This document shows positions 1-6,505 of a DNA stretch of 9,340 nt, one piece after another. Location of the stretch: positions 1-9,340 of the forward strand of contig JAJZJJ010000070.1 of assembly GCA_021810175.1 (NCBI GenBank), written 5' to 3'. The stretch's first letter is position 1. Each line of letters begins with the position of its first letter. The position numbers and the translations under genes are program-made. The DNA comes from Acidobacteriota bacterium. GTDB lineage: Bacteria > Acidobacteriota > Terriglobia > Terriglobales > Acidobacteriaceae. The notes beneath the pieces are model-generated. The model had not been told where the DNA came from and searched no databases. It saw only the letters and a list, made by a program, of their open reading frames with translations.

Positions 1-1056
1 GCGCGGTCGCGCAAATCCCCGCACTTCTCCGGTCAGAAGCAGATGTCCGCCGCCAACCGGCCAGAAGCAGTTGATGTGGCTCATCAGCCGCTGGCTGTGG
101 ATGTAATCCATCTGGCAGGTGGCCTGTACGTTCATCGTGTTCGACGGCTGAAACTCCTGCCGCCGCAGATTCTCGATCCTCACCCGCGTCCGCAGCTTCA
201 GATCCCCAAGATCGCCGGTGATCGTCGCCGCCGCGTGCAGATCGCCGCGCCACCCGCTGTCGAAACCCGCCAGCAGCCGCGTCACCTGACCCAGCTGTGC
301 TCCGCTCCACTCCGCATGCAGAGCCACCGGCATCGCATTCAGGTCCGTAGCCTTGCCCAGCGAGCCATCCACATGCAGATCGCCTACGTCGGAAAGATGC
401 AGCACCCGGTCCGTCCGCAGCGGCTGCGCCTTCAGCCGCAGACGCCACTCCCCGCCTCCCGCCTGCCACATCGTGAACCTGGCGTTCGACAGCGAGAACG
501 GCCCCTTGACCAGGCCTTCCTTGAAGTTGATCCTCGAATCGGTGGCCTCGATATAAGGAAACCGCGGATGCGCTCCCGGCCGCCGCTGCGCCGTCGGGGC
601 GGCCTTCGTGTGCGACGCCCGCAGCAGCACCGAGCCGATATTCCACTGCCCATCCGGAAGCCGAACCAGATTCAGACTGGCTCCATCCAGGCTGATCCGG
701 CTCACCTCCAGCTCTCCCCGCCAAAGCGATGTCAGCCGTACGCCCGCTACCACCGAATCCGCATGCAGCACCGGCTCATGCCCGAATGCCGGATCTTCCT
801 CCACCGTGAAGTTGCTCATCGCAATGCCCGGCATCGGCAGCAACTGCAGCGACATGGAGCCCACATAAACGGGCCGCCCCAGCGCCCTCGACATGCTGGC
901 CGTGATCGTCCGCTTGTATTTGCCCAGATTCACCAGCGGCGGCAGAAAAAACGCCAGCAGGACCGCGCCGATCACGCCGGCGAAGATCACGAGCTTTCGC
1001 CATCTTCGCCGCGCACCCGGCGCCGCTCCGGTCTCAGGGCCGTCCGTTCCGTTCAT
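1..1056 (-). CDS. AsmA-family membrane-anchored protein (C-terminal part missing)
   Basis: I translated this frame from the minus strand. It is open for 352 codons from the ATG at 1056-1054 to the window edge, so only the N-terminal part is seen. The start is a short Arg-rich cytoplasmic segment (about residues 15-21, ARRRWRK), followed by one membrane helix (about 22-41) ending in FLPPLVNLGKYK. A large region rich in beta-strand-like sequence follows, with the family's typical phrases: SRALGRPVYVGSMSLQLLP (about 56-74), EEDPAFGHEPVLHADSV and LTSLWRGELEVSRISLDGASL. AsmA-like proteins are inner-membrane-anchored periplasmic proteins related to the bridge-like lipid-transport group and implicated in outer-membrane biogenesis; the substrate here is unknown. 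The ATG lies 2 bp after the stop of the upstream signal peptidase gene, which implies translational coupling and last or late place in the operon. No clear Shine-Dalgarno is visible. Family call is firm; specific role is not. Confidence 0.85.
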   Translation of the reverse strand, partial: MNGTDGPETGAAPGARRRWRKLVIFAGVIGAVLLAFFLPPLVNLGKYKRTITASMSRALGRPVYVGSMSLQLLPMPGIAMSNFTVEEDPAFGHEPVLHADSVVAGVRLTSLWRGELEVSRISLDGASLNLVRLPDGQWNIGSVLLRASHTKAAPTAQRRPGAHPRFPYIEATDSRINFKEGLVKGPFSLSNARFTMWQAGGGEWRLRLKAQPLRTDRVLHLSDVGDLHVDGSLGKATDLNAMPVALHAEWSGAQLGQVTRLLAGFDSGWRGDLHAAATITGDLGDLKLRTRVRIENLRRQEFQPSNTMNVQATCQMDYIHSQRLMSHINCFWPVGGGHLLLTGEVRGFARPR

Positions 1057-1058
1057 GG

Positions 1059-1838
1059 TTAGCGCACCAGGTGGAAAGTCCGCTCCCAGCGTGTGCCCGT
1101 GAAGAAGTGGAAAGTCTCATACAGAATCCACGAGACCTGATCGCCCACCGAGGTCTTGTACTGCTCGCTCTCCGGCGTCCGGAACGACCAGTAAACGAAC
1201 AGTGGCCTTCCCACGATGTTCTTCCGCGGCACAAATCCCCAGTAGCGGCTGTCCAGACTCACCGGACGATTGTCGCCCATCACGAAGTACATCCCCTTCG
1301 GCACCACCAGGTTCCCATTGTGAATGTAGGATGGCAGAGCCTCAGCCCATTCCGCCGTCACATCGTTCCCCTCGGCCGGCGGTACATCCGGAAATTCGTC
1401 CCGATACGGAGCGTAGTCCGAATAAGGCGGCTTCTTCGCGTACGGTTCGTTGAGCCGGACCCCGTTGCGATACACCACCCCGTCCTGCAGATGGATCCGA
1501 TCGCCCGGAATGCCGATGACCCGCTTCACCAGGAAAAGATGCGTCCCGTTCGCGTTGAGCGTCGGCTTGTAAAAAACGATCACCTCGCCGCGCCGCACAT
1601 TGTGCTGATAAACAAAAGGCGTCCACTTCGCGGACGGCGCCAGCGTGATCCGGTCCACCATCACGTGGTCGCCGATCAGCAGCGTCTTCTCCATCGACGA
1701 CGACGGAATCACGAAGTTCTGCGAGATGAAGGTGATGATGAAGAACAGCGGCACCAGCACGCTGCAAATCGATGCGAACGCTTCCAGTGGCGTCTCTTCG
1801 GCCTTTTTGGATGACTTCTTTTCCGGAGATTGTTCCAT
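1059..1838 (-). CDS. lepB: Signal peptidase I, copy 1
   Basis: Type I signal peptidase of 259 aa, which cleaves signal peptides from Sec/Tat-exported proteins at the outer face of the inner membrane using a Ser/Lys dyad. A Lys/Glu-rich cytoplasmic N-terminus (1-20) precedes one membrane helix (about 23-42). Box B is IPSSSMEKTLLIGD, with nucleophile Ser48 followed by Met49. Box D is VKRVIGIPGD, with general base Lys105. Box E is MGDNR (187-191) followed by SLDSRYWGFVP (194-204). All catalytic elements are intact, so it should be active. The length fits single-TM bacterial SPases. The start ATG at 1838 has only a weak GAGAAC upstream and lies 6 bp after the stop of copy 2, suggesting coupled translation. 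It is a paralogue of the upstream neighbour; both end in the same kind of RWxRxFHxxR C-terminus. The two may differ in substrate preference (inference). Confidence 0.95.
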   Translation of the reverse strand: MEQSPEKKSSKKAEETPLEAFASICSVLVPLFFIITFISQNFVIPSSSMEKTLLIGDHVMVDRITLAPSAKWTPFVYQHNVRRGEVIVFYKPTLNANGTHLFLVKRVIGIPGDRIHLQDGVVYRNGVRLNEPYAKKPPYSDYAPYRDEFPDVPPAEGNDVTAEWAEALPSYIHNGNLVVPKGMYFVMGDNRPVSLDSRYWGFVPRKNIVGRPLFVYWSFRTPESEQYKTSVGDQVSWILYETFHFFTGTRWERTFHLVR

Positions 1839-1844
1839 TCGTTC

Positions 1845-2672
1845 TCAGCGGATGATATGAAAAAACCGGTCCCAGCGCGCAAACTCTCTCAACCTGCCGA
1901 GAATTCCGCTTTTCTGTCCGAGTCTATCATCCAGGTTCAGCGCGGGGTCGGTCGCCGACGGTTCACGCAGCGAGAAATAGATGACAAATGGCCGCCCCTC
2001 GATATTCGCCCGCGGAACAAATCCCCAGTAACGGCTGTCGCGACTAAAGTTGCGGTTGTCCCCCAGCACAAAGTACTCGCCCGGAGGCACCACCAGATTC
2101 CCCTGATGCACGTCCTTCTGCATCTCGGCCCACCACCTCGGCGTCACCCCCGGATCGGTGTAGCCGCCGTTCGGAAAACTGTCCCGGAACGCATCCGGAT
2201 ACGCCGGCTCGAAGGCCACATACGGCTCGCTGAGCGGCTTCCCGTTCACCCACGCCAGTCCGCCCTTCAGATGCACCCGGTCCCCCGGCAGCCCGATCAC
2301 CCGCTTCACCACATGCTCATGCGGCTTCAGCGGATAGTGGAAGACGATGATCTCGCCCCGCCGGATCTTTCCCTCCGGCAGCAGCCAGCTCCACACACTC
2401 GGCTGAGCGTAGGCCGTCTTGTTCACCAGCAGAAAATCGCCCACCAGCAGCGTCCGCTCCATCGACTCCGACGGAATCCGGAACGGCTGCGCGATGAACG
2501 TCATAATAAACAGCGCCACCACCAGCACCACCGCCAGCGAGCGCGCCATCTCCACCGCCACCGCATCGGCGAAGTCGGCGACCGGCGAGAGCACTCGCCC
2601 GCCGGGAACCGCCATGGCGCTCTCCGGATTCACGCCCACCGCTTCCGGCGTCGGTTCTGGGGTCGTGCTCAC
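1845..2672 (-). CDS. lepB: Signal peptidase I, copy 2
   Basis: A second type I signal peptidase, 275 aa, with a longer Pro/Glu/Ala-rich N-terminus (1-40) before the membrane helix (about 44-62). Catalytic features are complete: IPSESMERTLLVGD with Ser70, VVKRVIGLPGD with Lys123, LGDNR (203-207) and SRDSRYWGFVP (210-220). It should therefore be an active leader peptidase. The start is GTG at 2672-2670. It overlaps the stop of rnc by 4 bp (GTGA), and a GGGAG Shine-Dalgarno lies 7 bp upstream inside rnc, which supports this start. Relative to copy 1 it has a short loop between the two halves of the catalytic domain (GGYTDPGVTPRWWAEM) where copy 1 has DVPPAEGNDVTAEWAEA. The last residues, ARWDRFFHIIR, mirror those of copy 1. 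Tandem duplication within the operon is the likely origin. Confidence 0.95.
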   Translation of the reverse strand: MSTTPEPTPEAVGVNPESAMAVPGGRVLSPVADFADAVAVEMARSLAVVLVVALFIMTFIAQPFRIPSESMERTLLVGDFLLVNKTAYAQPSVWSWLLPEGKIRRGEIIVFHYPLKPHEHVVKRVIGLPGDRVHLKGGLAWVNGKPLSEPYVAFEPAYPDAFRDSFPNGGYTDPGVTPRWWAEMQKDVHQGNLVVPPGEYFVLGDNRNFSRDSRYWGFVPRANIEGRPFVIYFSLREPSATDPALNLDDRLGQKSGILGRLREFARWDRFFHIIR

Positions 2673-3514
2673 TCCGCTTCTCCCGCCTCCCGCAGCCGCT
2701 CCATCGCCTGCTGCGCCGCCTTCTGTTCCGCCATCTTTCTCGTTGGACCGGATCCCCCGGCGAAGGTCTCCCCGGCCACCCGCACCTCCACAAAGAACAC
2801 CTTGCGATGATCCGGCCCTGTTTCGGCCGTGGTCCGGTAGTCCGGCTGCCCCAGCTTCCGCGCCTGCAGATGCTCCTGCAGCGCCGACTTGAAATCGCCC
2901 GTCCCGGCCCCCGTGCGCAGCTGCCCGTGCAGGTTGCCCGCCTCCGGCTCGATCACCAGCCGCTCAATCGCCTGCCTCGCCGCCTCCAGCCCCGCATCGA
3001 GATAAACCGCGCCCAGGACCGCTTCCATCGCGTTGGCCAGCAGCGCCAGCTTGGCCCGGCCGCCGCTGCGTTCCTCGCCCCGGCCCAGCAGCAGATACCG
3101 CCCCAGCCCCAGTCCGCGCGCCACCTCCGCCAGATGCCTGCGGCTCACCAGCACGCCGCGCAGCCGTGTCAGCGCGCCTTCGGTCTGATCCGGAAATCGC
3201 CGGTACATCGACTCGGCAACGGCCAGCCCCACCACGGCGTCGCCCAGAAACTCCAGCCGCTCGTTGTCCTGCCGCGGCGTCTCGCCCGCCCCTCGCTCCT
3301 GCGGACTCTGTTCCCACGCCAGCGACCGGTGCGTCAGCGCCTGCGTCAGCAGCTCTTTCCGCTCAAACCTGTGTCCCAGAACCTCTTCCAGGTCTTCCAG
3401 CCGCTCCGTTCGCGGCTTCCGCTCCGCCTTCGACACCTTCAGCCCGCCCTCCGCCTGAGCGCTGCTGACTGGTTCACTGCGGTCTGTCGAGGTTTCCATG
3501 GGCGGCTGCGGCAT
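2669..3514 (-). CDS. rnc: Ribonuclease III
   Basis: RNase III, 281 aa, cleaves double-stranded RNA in rRNA and mRNA processing in the cytoplasm. A non-conserved 35-residue N-terminus precedes the RNase III domain (about 38-190), which carries the signature NERLEFLGD at 84-92 with acidic residues Glu85, Glu88 and Asp92. The second metal-binding segment reads LLANAMEAVLGAVYLD. It retains Glu164 (E. coli Glu117) but has Asn161 where E. coli has Asp114. A double-stranded-RNA-binding domain follows at about 207-275, starting DFKSALQEHLQ and ending with TRKMAEQKAAQQAMERL. The protein is somewhat longer than E. coli RNase III (226 aa), mostly through the N-terminal extension. A second possible start is Met6 (ATG at 3499). 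No strong ribosome site separates the two. It follows the TPR gene by 34 bp and overlaps lepB copy 2 by 4 bp. Confidence 0.96.
   Translation of the reverse strand: MPQPPMETSTDRSEPVSSAQAEGGLKVSKAERKPRTERLEDLEEVLGHRFERKELLTQALTHRSLAWEQSPQERGAGETPRQDNERLEFLGDAVVGLAVAESMYRRFPDQTEGALTRLRGVLVSRRHLAEVARGLGLGRYLLLGRGEERSGGRAKLALLANAMEAVLGAVYLDAGLEAARQAIERLVIEPEAGNLHGQLRTGAGTGDFKSALQEHLQARKLGQPDYRTTAETGPDHRKVFFVEVRVAGETFAGGSGPTRKMAEQKAAQQAMERLREAGEAE
2680..2684 (-). promoter_or_regulatory. Shine-Dalgarno for lepB copy 2
   Basis: The minus strand reads GGGAG here, 7 bases before the GTG at 2672. It sits inside the 3' end of rnc and decides the GTG start, because the coding overlap with rnc is the classic 4-bp GTGA type. 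Confidence 0.6.
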
Positions 3515-3548
3515 CTCTCATTATCGCAAAGAGAAGCCGCCAAACCAG

Positions 3549-5378
3549 TTACTGCGGGCTGGAGTTCCCGCTGGCCGATGGGGCCGCCGGCGCCGCGGGC
3601 TTCGTGGACACCGGTTTTCCCGTCGCCTCGCTCACCGTTTGCTCGCTCGGAATCGTATACGGCTTCTGCAGCCCGGCGTTCGCCGCCTGCCTCGTATCGG
3701 CGTGATCGTCGCCCGCCGCCAGAGCGGCCCTGTACTGGGCAATCGCCCGCGCACGGTCGCCTTTCACGTCCAGAATCCGCCCCAGAAAGATGTGCGACCA
3801 CGCCAGCGTCCGCGGATCCTCCGCGTTCACCACCGCCTGCCGAAACGCCGCCTCCGCATCCTGCATCTTCCCGCTCATCAGGTAGCCCTGCGCCAGGATA
3901 AAATTCGCCCGGCCCACATTACCCTTCTGCGTCGTCACCACTTCCTGCGCCAGCGCCATCGCTGCGGCCGTCTTCCCATTCACCAGATCCAGCTGCGCCA
4001 GCTCCAGCCCCTTCGGCGCCGGCGCCGAATGCGTCATGGTTTCCGCTGCTCCGTGTTTGGCAAAGACCACATGCTTTGCCACGGAAATCTCGGAGTTGAT
4101 GTCCATGCCGTAAACAATCGGCCCAATCGCCTGCCCCAGGCTTTCCGGGCTCTTCTCGAACTGGATCAGCTGCTTGTAGAAATACCCTGTCATCACGAAG
4201 CCCTGGGCCATATCCCTCTCCACCCACCGCTCGCGAATCTCGGCCACCTTCTCCAGATCCGCCCGGCGCGCCTCCATGTAGGGCACCGCCTGGCTGTGCG
4301 TCAGTCCCGAGGGAACCTGCGTCACCTTCACGCCCGTATTCGTGATCCGCGCCTCGATCGCCTTGATCAGGCTCTCCACCGTCAGCGACATGATGCTGTT
4401 CTTGAAGTTGAACTGCAGCGGCGCATCCTGCACCGTCTTCAGAATCGGCTCCATCCGCGTCATCGCGCCCTGCCAGTAATACAGCATCGGCTCAATCACG
4501 AAGTGCAGATACGCGTGCCGCACCTGGCGCATGTAGATCTGCCCGTGCTTCGGCGACGCCACCACTACGTAATCCGTCCCGTACACCCGCATGTTCGTCT
4601 CTTCCGGAGACAACATCGGCTCAATCACCACCAGAAACCGTAGCCCGTTTGCCGTCGACGCCGGCATCTTCAGGTAGTAATTCGTTTTGACGATCATCTG
4701 CGTCAGTGCCCCGTGCAGATGTTGCACAATCGCGTCATAGGCCGGCCGGTTCTCCAGCCAGATCAGGTGCAGATCCGCGTCGTTCACAAACCGGCGCAGC
4801 AGCGGCAGCATCAGCTCCACACCCACCGCGTCCGGCGGCAGATTCGATTCCGGTACCGTCGGCGTCAGCCTCGGCGGACGCGAGAGATAGAGCGCCAGCG
4901 ACACATATTGCGCGAGGCTCTGCGACGGATCGTTCAGCTGGTGATCGTTCAGGTAGCGGCACAGCCGGTTGCGATCCTGCTGCACCTGCGGCGACTTCTC
5001 AATCACCTGATTCACCTCGCGGCGCACCACCAGCCGCACCGGATCGCTTTCATTTAGCCCATCGTTGTACCCACAGGCGTTCAGCGCCACCGCCATGTCG
5101 AACACCGGCTCGCTCGTCTGCAGGCTCACCTGCGGTCCAGCCGGATCCATCAGCCCCGGCCCGTGATTCGTCCCCGCTGGCTCGCCCTGATCCGCGGACT
5201 GATCCTGCGCTTGGGGTGCCTGCGGCTGCTTCGCGCTATTGCTCCCCCGCAGAGCGTCGTTGGGAAGCCTGCTCGAACTGGACGACGAGCTTTGCTGCGC
5301 CATGCAGCACGCGGCTGACAGGATCACAGCCATAGCGCAACACATTGAGGAACGAAGAATCTGGGTGGGAGACGGCAT
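3549..5378 (-). CDS. Exported TPR protein with gluzincin-like HAYLH motif
   Basis: 609 aa from the ATG at 5378. The frame stays open 65 codons further upstream, but I prefer this start because it gives a signal peptide (hydrophobic stretch about 12-26, likely cleavage after CMA before QQSS) and lies about 25 bp below a good promoter. After export come a Ser run (30-36) and a Gln/Pro/Ala-rich linker (to about 85). A conserved-looking central domain (about 90-400) follows, holding RQVRHAYLHFVIEPM (284-298): His288 and His292 are spaced as in an HExxH zinc motif but with Ala289 in place of the catalytic Glu. ESLIKAIE (335-342) could supply a third ligand. At least two TPR-like helix pairs lie at about 455-570 (ANFILAQGYLMSGKMQDAEA, then SHIFLGRILDVKGDRARAIA). 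The C-terminus is an Ala/Pro/Ser tail. First gene of the rnc-lepB-asmA operon. Function unknown; probably a periplasmic binding or scaffold protein (inference). Confidence 0.85.
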   Translation of the reverse strand: MPSPTQILRSSMCCAMAVILSAACCMAQQSSSSSSSRLPNDALRGSNSAKQPQAPQAQDQSADQGEPAGTNHGPGLMDPAGPQVSLQTSEPVFDMAVALNACGYNDGLNESDPVRLVVRREVNQVIEKSPQVQQDRNRLCRYLNDHQLNDPSQSLAQYVSLALYLSRPPRLTPTVPESNLPPDAVGVELMLPLLRRFVNDADLHLIWLENRPAYDAIVQHLHGALTQMIVKTNYYLKMPASTANGLRFLVVIEPMLSPEETNMRVYGTDYVVVASPKHGQIYMRQVRHAYLHFVIEPMLYYWQGAMTRMEPILKTVQDAPLQFNFKNSIMSLTVESLIKAIEARITNTGVKVTQVPSGLTHSQAVPYMEARRADLEKVAEIRERWVERDMAQGFVMTGYFYKQLIQFEKSPESLGQAIGPIVYGMDINSEISVAKHVVFAKHGAAETMTHSAPAPKGLELAQLDLVNGKTAAAMALAQEVVTTQKGNVGRANFILAQGYLMSGKMQDAEAAFRQAVVNAEDPRTLAWSHIFLGRILDVKGDRARAIAQYRAALAAGDDHADTRQAANAGLQKPYTIPSEQTVSEATGKPVSTKPAAPAAPSASGNSSPQ

Positions 5379-5398
5379 ATTTTGATTCAGGCAGGCTG

Positions 5399-5413
5399 GA
5401 CTGCATTCCAGTC
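5399..5413. repeat. Dyad overlapping the -10/+1 region
   Basis: GACTG (5399-5403) and CAGTC (5409-5413) form a perfect 5-bp inverted repeat around a 5-base centre. An alternative pairing of CTGGA (5396-5400) with TCCAG (5407-5411) is also possible. It covers the -10 box and predicted start of the operon promoter, so it could be an operator; it may also be chance. Confidence 0.3.
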
Positions 5414-5438
5414 TATGCATCCGCAGAAACAGGGTCAA
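5410..5438 (-). promoter_or_regulatory. Sigma-70-like promoter for the TPR-rnc-lepB operon
   Basis: On the minus strand TTGACC (5438-5433) is followed after exactly 17 bp by TAGACT (5415-5410). That is five of six matches to the -35 consensus and four of six to the -10. The predicted transcript would start near 5403, giving a roughly 25-base leader before the ATG at 5378. Position, spacing and direction fit; not experimentally supported. Confidence 0.5.
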
Positions 5439-5554
5439 ACCTTTCCACACCGCATTCGCCGGAGCCCGTCCGCCCGTCCTCAGGCCGGCAAAATCAGGCA
5501 TCCGCTCCGTCCAGACTGCGCCTGGCGTATCCTCTCCCAGAGATCGAGTCCTCC

Positions 5555-6370
5555 ATGCCCGGCAATCCCACATCCGCTCCCCACGCTGACGCCGGCCGCT
5601 ATATCGCGATGCTCGGCGCTGCCCTCGACTGGGCCGGCGTCCAGCTCGTCTCTGAAGCCTGCGCGCTGCTCCGCCAGGCCCTCCGCCTCAGCTCCCATCA
5701 GCTCGCCCCGGTTCTGGCGGACTGGAACCGCGGCGAGCTGGCATGCCGGCCCATCGAAGCCGCCGCACAAGTCCTGGCCCAGCACGGCCCAGGCTCGTCC
5801 TCGGCCATTCGCGATCGGCTCGAACACGGCGGCTCGCATCACGCCGCGAGGCAGGCCGTCGCCAGCGCGCTCGAACACGGCTCGCCGCTCACCGTCATCG
5901 CGGAGTCAGTCTTCGCCTACGAGCTCCCCGCCGTCAGCGAAACCGCTCCCACCAATTTCCTGCATGGCCCGTCCGGGCGCGCCGCGACCGTCGCGCCCGC
6001 CGACCTCACCGAGAACGTCCGCCGCTCCCTGGTCTGCGCCCGCATCGTCTCTCATGCCCAGGCCATCGCCCTCCTGCGCCTGGCAGCGGCACGCCACGGC
6101 TGGCCGATAGAAATCCCCACCCTCATCCGGCACTGGAACAGCAACTCCCACGCACTCAGTCCCCTGCTCGGCAAAATTCAGGACGCCTTCGCCCGCGACC
6201 CCGCCCTGCCCAGCCTGCTGCCGGATCCCTCTCTTACCGCCGTGCTCGCCGAATATCAGGCTTCCTGGCGCAAGGCCATCGTCAAAGCCATCGCGCTCGG
6301 CGTGCCCATGCCCGCATCCACGGCCGCGCTCGCCTTCTATGACTCTCTCCGCAACAACAACCATGCTTAA
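5555..6370 (+). CDS. Orphan 6-phosphogluconate dehydrogenase C-terminal-domain-like protein, probably catalytically inactive
   Basis: 271 aa. The sequence follows the all-alpha C-terminal domain of 6PGDH (E. coli Gnd, compared from memory). YIAMLGAALDWAGVQL (16-31) matches YIKMVHNGIEYGDMQL; ADWNRGEL (55-62) matches the TEWNNGEL helix; SPLTVIAESVFA (110-121), ENVRRSLVCARIVSHAQA (153-170) and STAALAFYDSLR (255-266) match their counterparts in order. The N-terminal NADP-binding Rossmann domain (about 178 residues) is absent, as is the roughly 40-residue tail that closes the partner subunit's active site. Catalytic Lys, His, Asn and Glu of the KxxHNxxE motif are Ala18, Gly21, Ala22 and Asp25; the RxGCIIR substrate motif is lost. 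It is therefore unlikely to be a dehydrogenase. Start: the frame is open back to 5345, but that would overlap the divergent TPR gene, and the family match begins just after 5555. No strong ribosome site. Role unknown. Confidence 0.75.
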   Translation: MPGNPTSAPHADAGRYIAMLGAALDWAGVQLVSEACALLRQALRLSSHQLAPVLADWNRGELACRPIEAAAQVLAQHGPGSSSAIRDRLEHGGSHHAARQAVASALEHGSPLTVIAESVFAYELPAVSETAPTNFLHGPSGRAATVAPADLTENVRRSLVCARIVSHAQAIALLRLAAARHGWPIEIPTLIRHWNSNSHALSPLLGKIQDAFARDPALPSLLPDPSLTAVLAEYQASWRKAIVKAIALGVPMPASTAALAFYDSLRNNNHA

Positions 6371-6376
6371 GCCTCT

Positions 6377-6404
6377 GGGTGCACCAGTTGATCAACTCGC
6401 ACCC
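6377..6404. repeat. Nested inverted repeat between the 6PGDH-like gene and fecR-like gene
   Basis: A perfect 12-bp palindrome AGTTGATCAACT (6386-6397) sits inside a second inverted pair, GGGTGC (6377-6382) and GCACCC (6399-6404), starting 7 bases after the stop codon at 6370. It could fold as a hairpin in RNA. No T-tract follows, so it is not a classical terminator; an operator for the downstream gene or an mRNA 3'-end stabiliser is possible. Confidence 0.45.
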
Positions 6405-6495
6405 GGAATCTGTCAGCGGATGACAACTTGCTGAACACTGCTGCAGGGCCCCGGCTCCCACCGCAACTTTCCTCCGCATTGTCGATCTAATAAGC

Positions 6496-6501
6496 AGGGA
6501 G
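6496..6501 (+). promoter_or_regulatory. Shine-Dalgarno for the FecR-domain gene
   Basis: AGGGAG, 4 bases before the ATG at 6506. It is the clearest ribosome-binding site among the plus-strand genes and supports the ATG at 6506 over the in-frame ATG at 6512. Confidence 0.6.
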
Positions 6502-6505
6502 ACAT

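Noticed and set aside
43..1062. Long plus-strand open frame (339 codons), rich in Arg, His, Pro and Gln
   Set aside because: It is antisense to the AsmA gene, whose minus-strand frame has a membrane helix and clear family motifs. High GC keeps the opposite frame open.
1830..2810. Plus-strand open frame of 326 codons across lepB copy 2
   Set aside because: Antisense shadow of an unmistakable signal peptidase; Arg/His/Pro-rich composition without any domain.
5345..5554. N-terminal extension of the 6PGDH-like frame as a possible remnant of the Rossmann domain
   Set aside because: The 70 extra residues show no GxGxxG-type motif or 6PGDH similarity and would overlap the divergent TPR gene and its promoter.
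5379..5573. Upstream extension of the TPR protein by 65 residues
   Set aside because: It would bury the signal peptide inside the protein and place coding sequence over the predicted promoter.
6486..6491. TCTAAT as a -10 box for the FecR-domain gene
   Set aside because: No acceptable -35 at 16-18 bp, and the start of transcription would fall on the ribosome-binding site.
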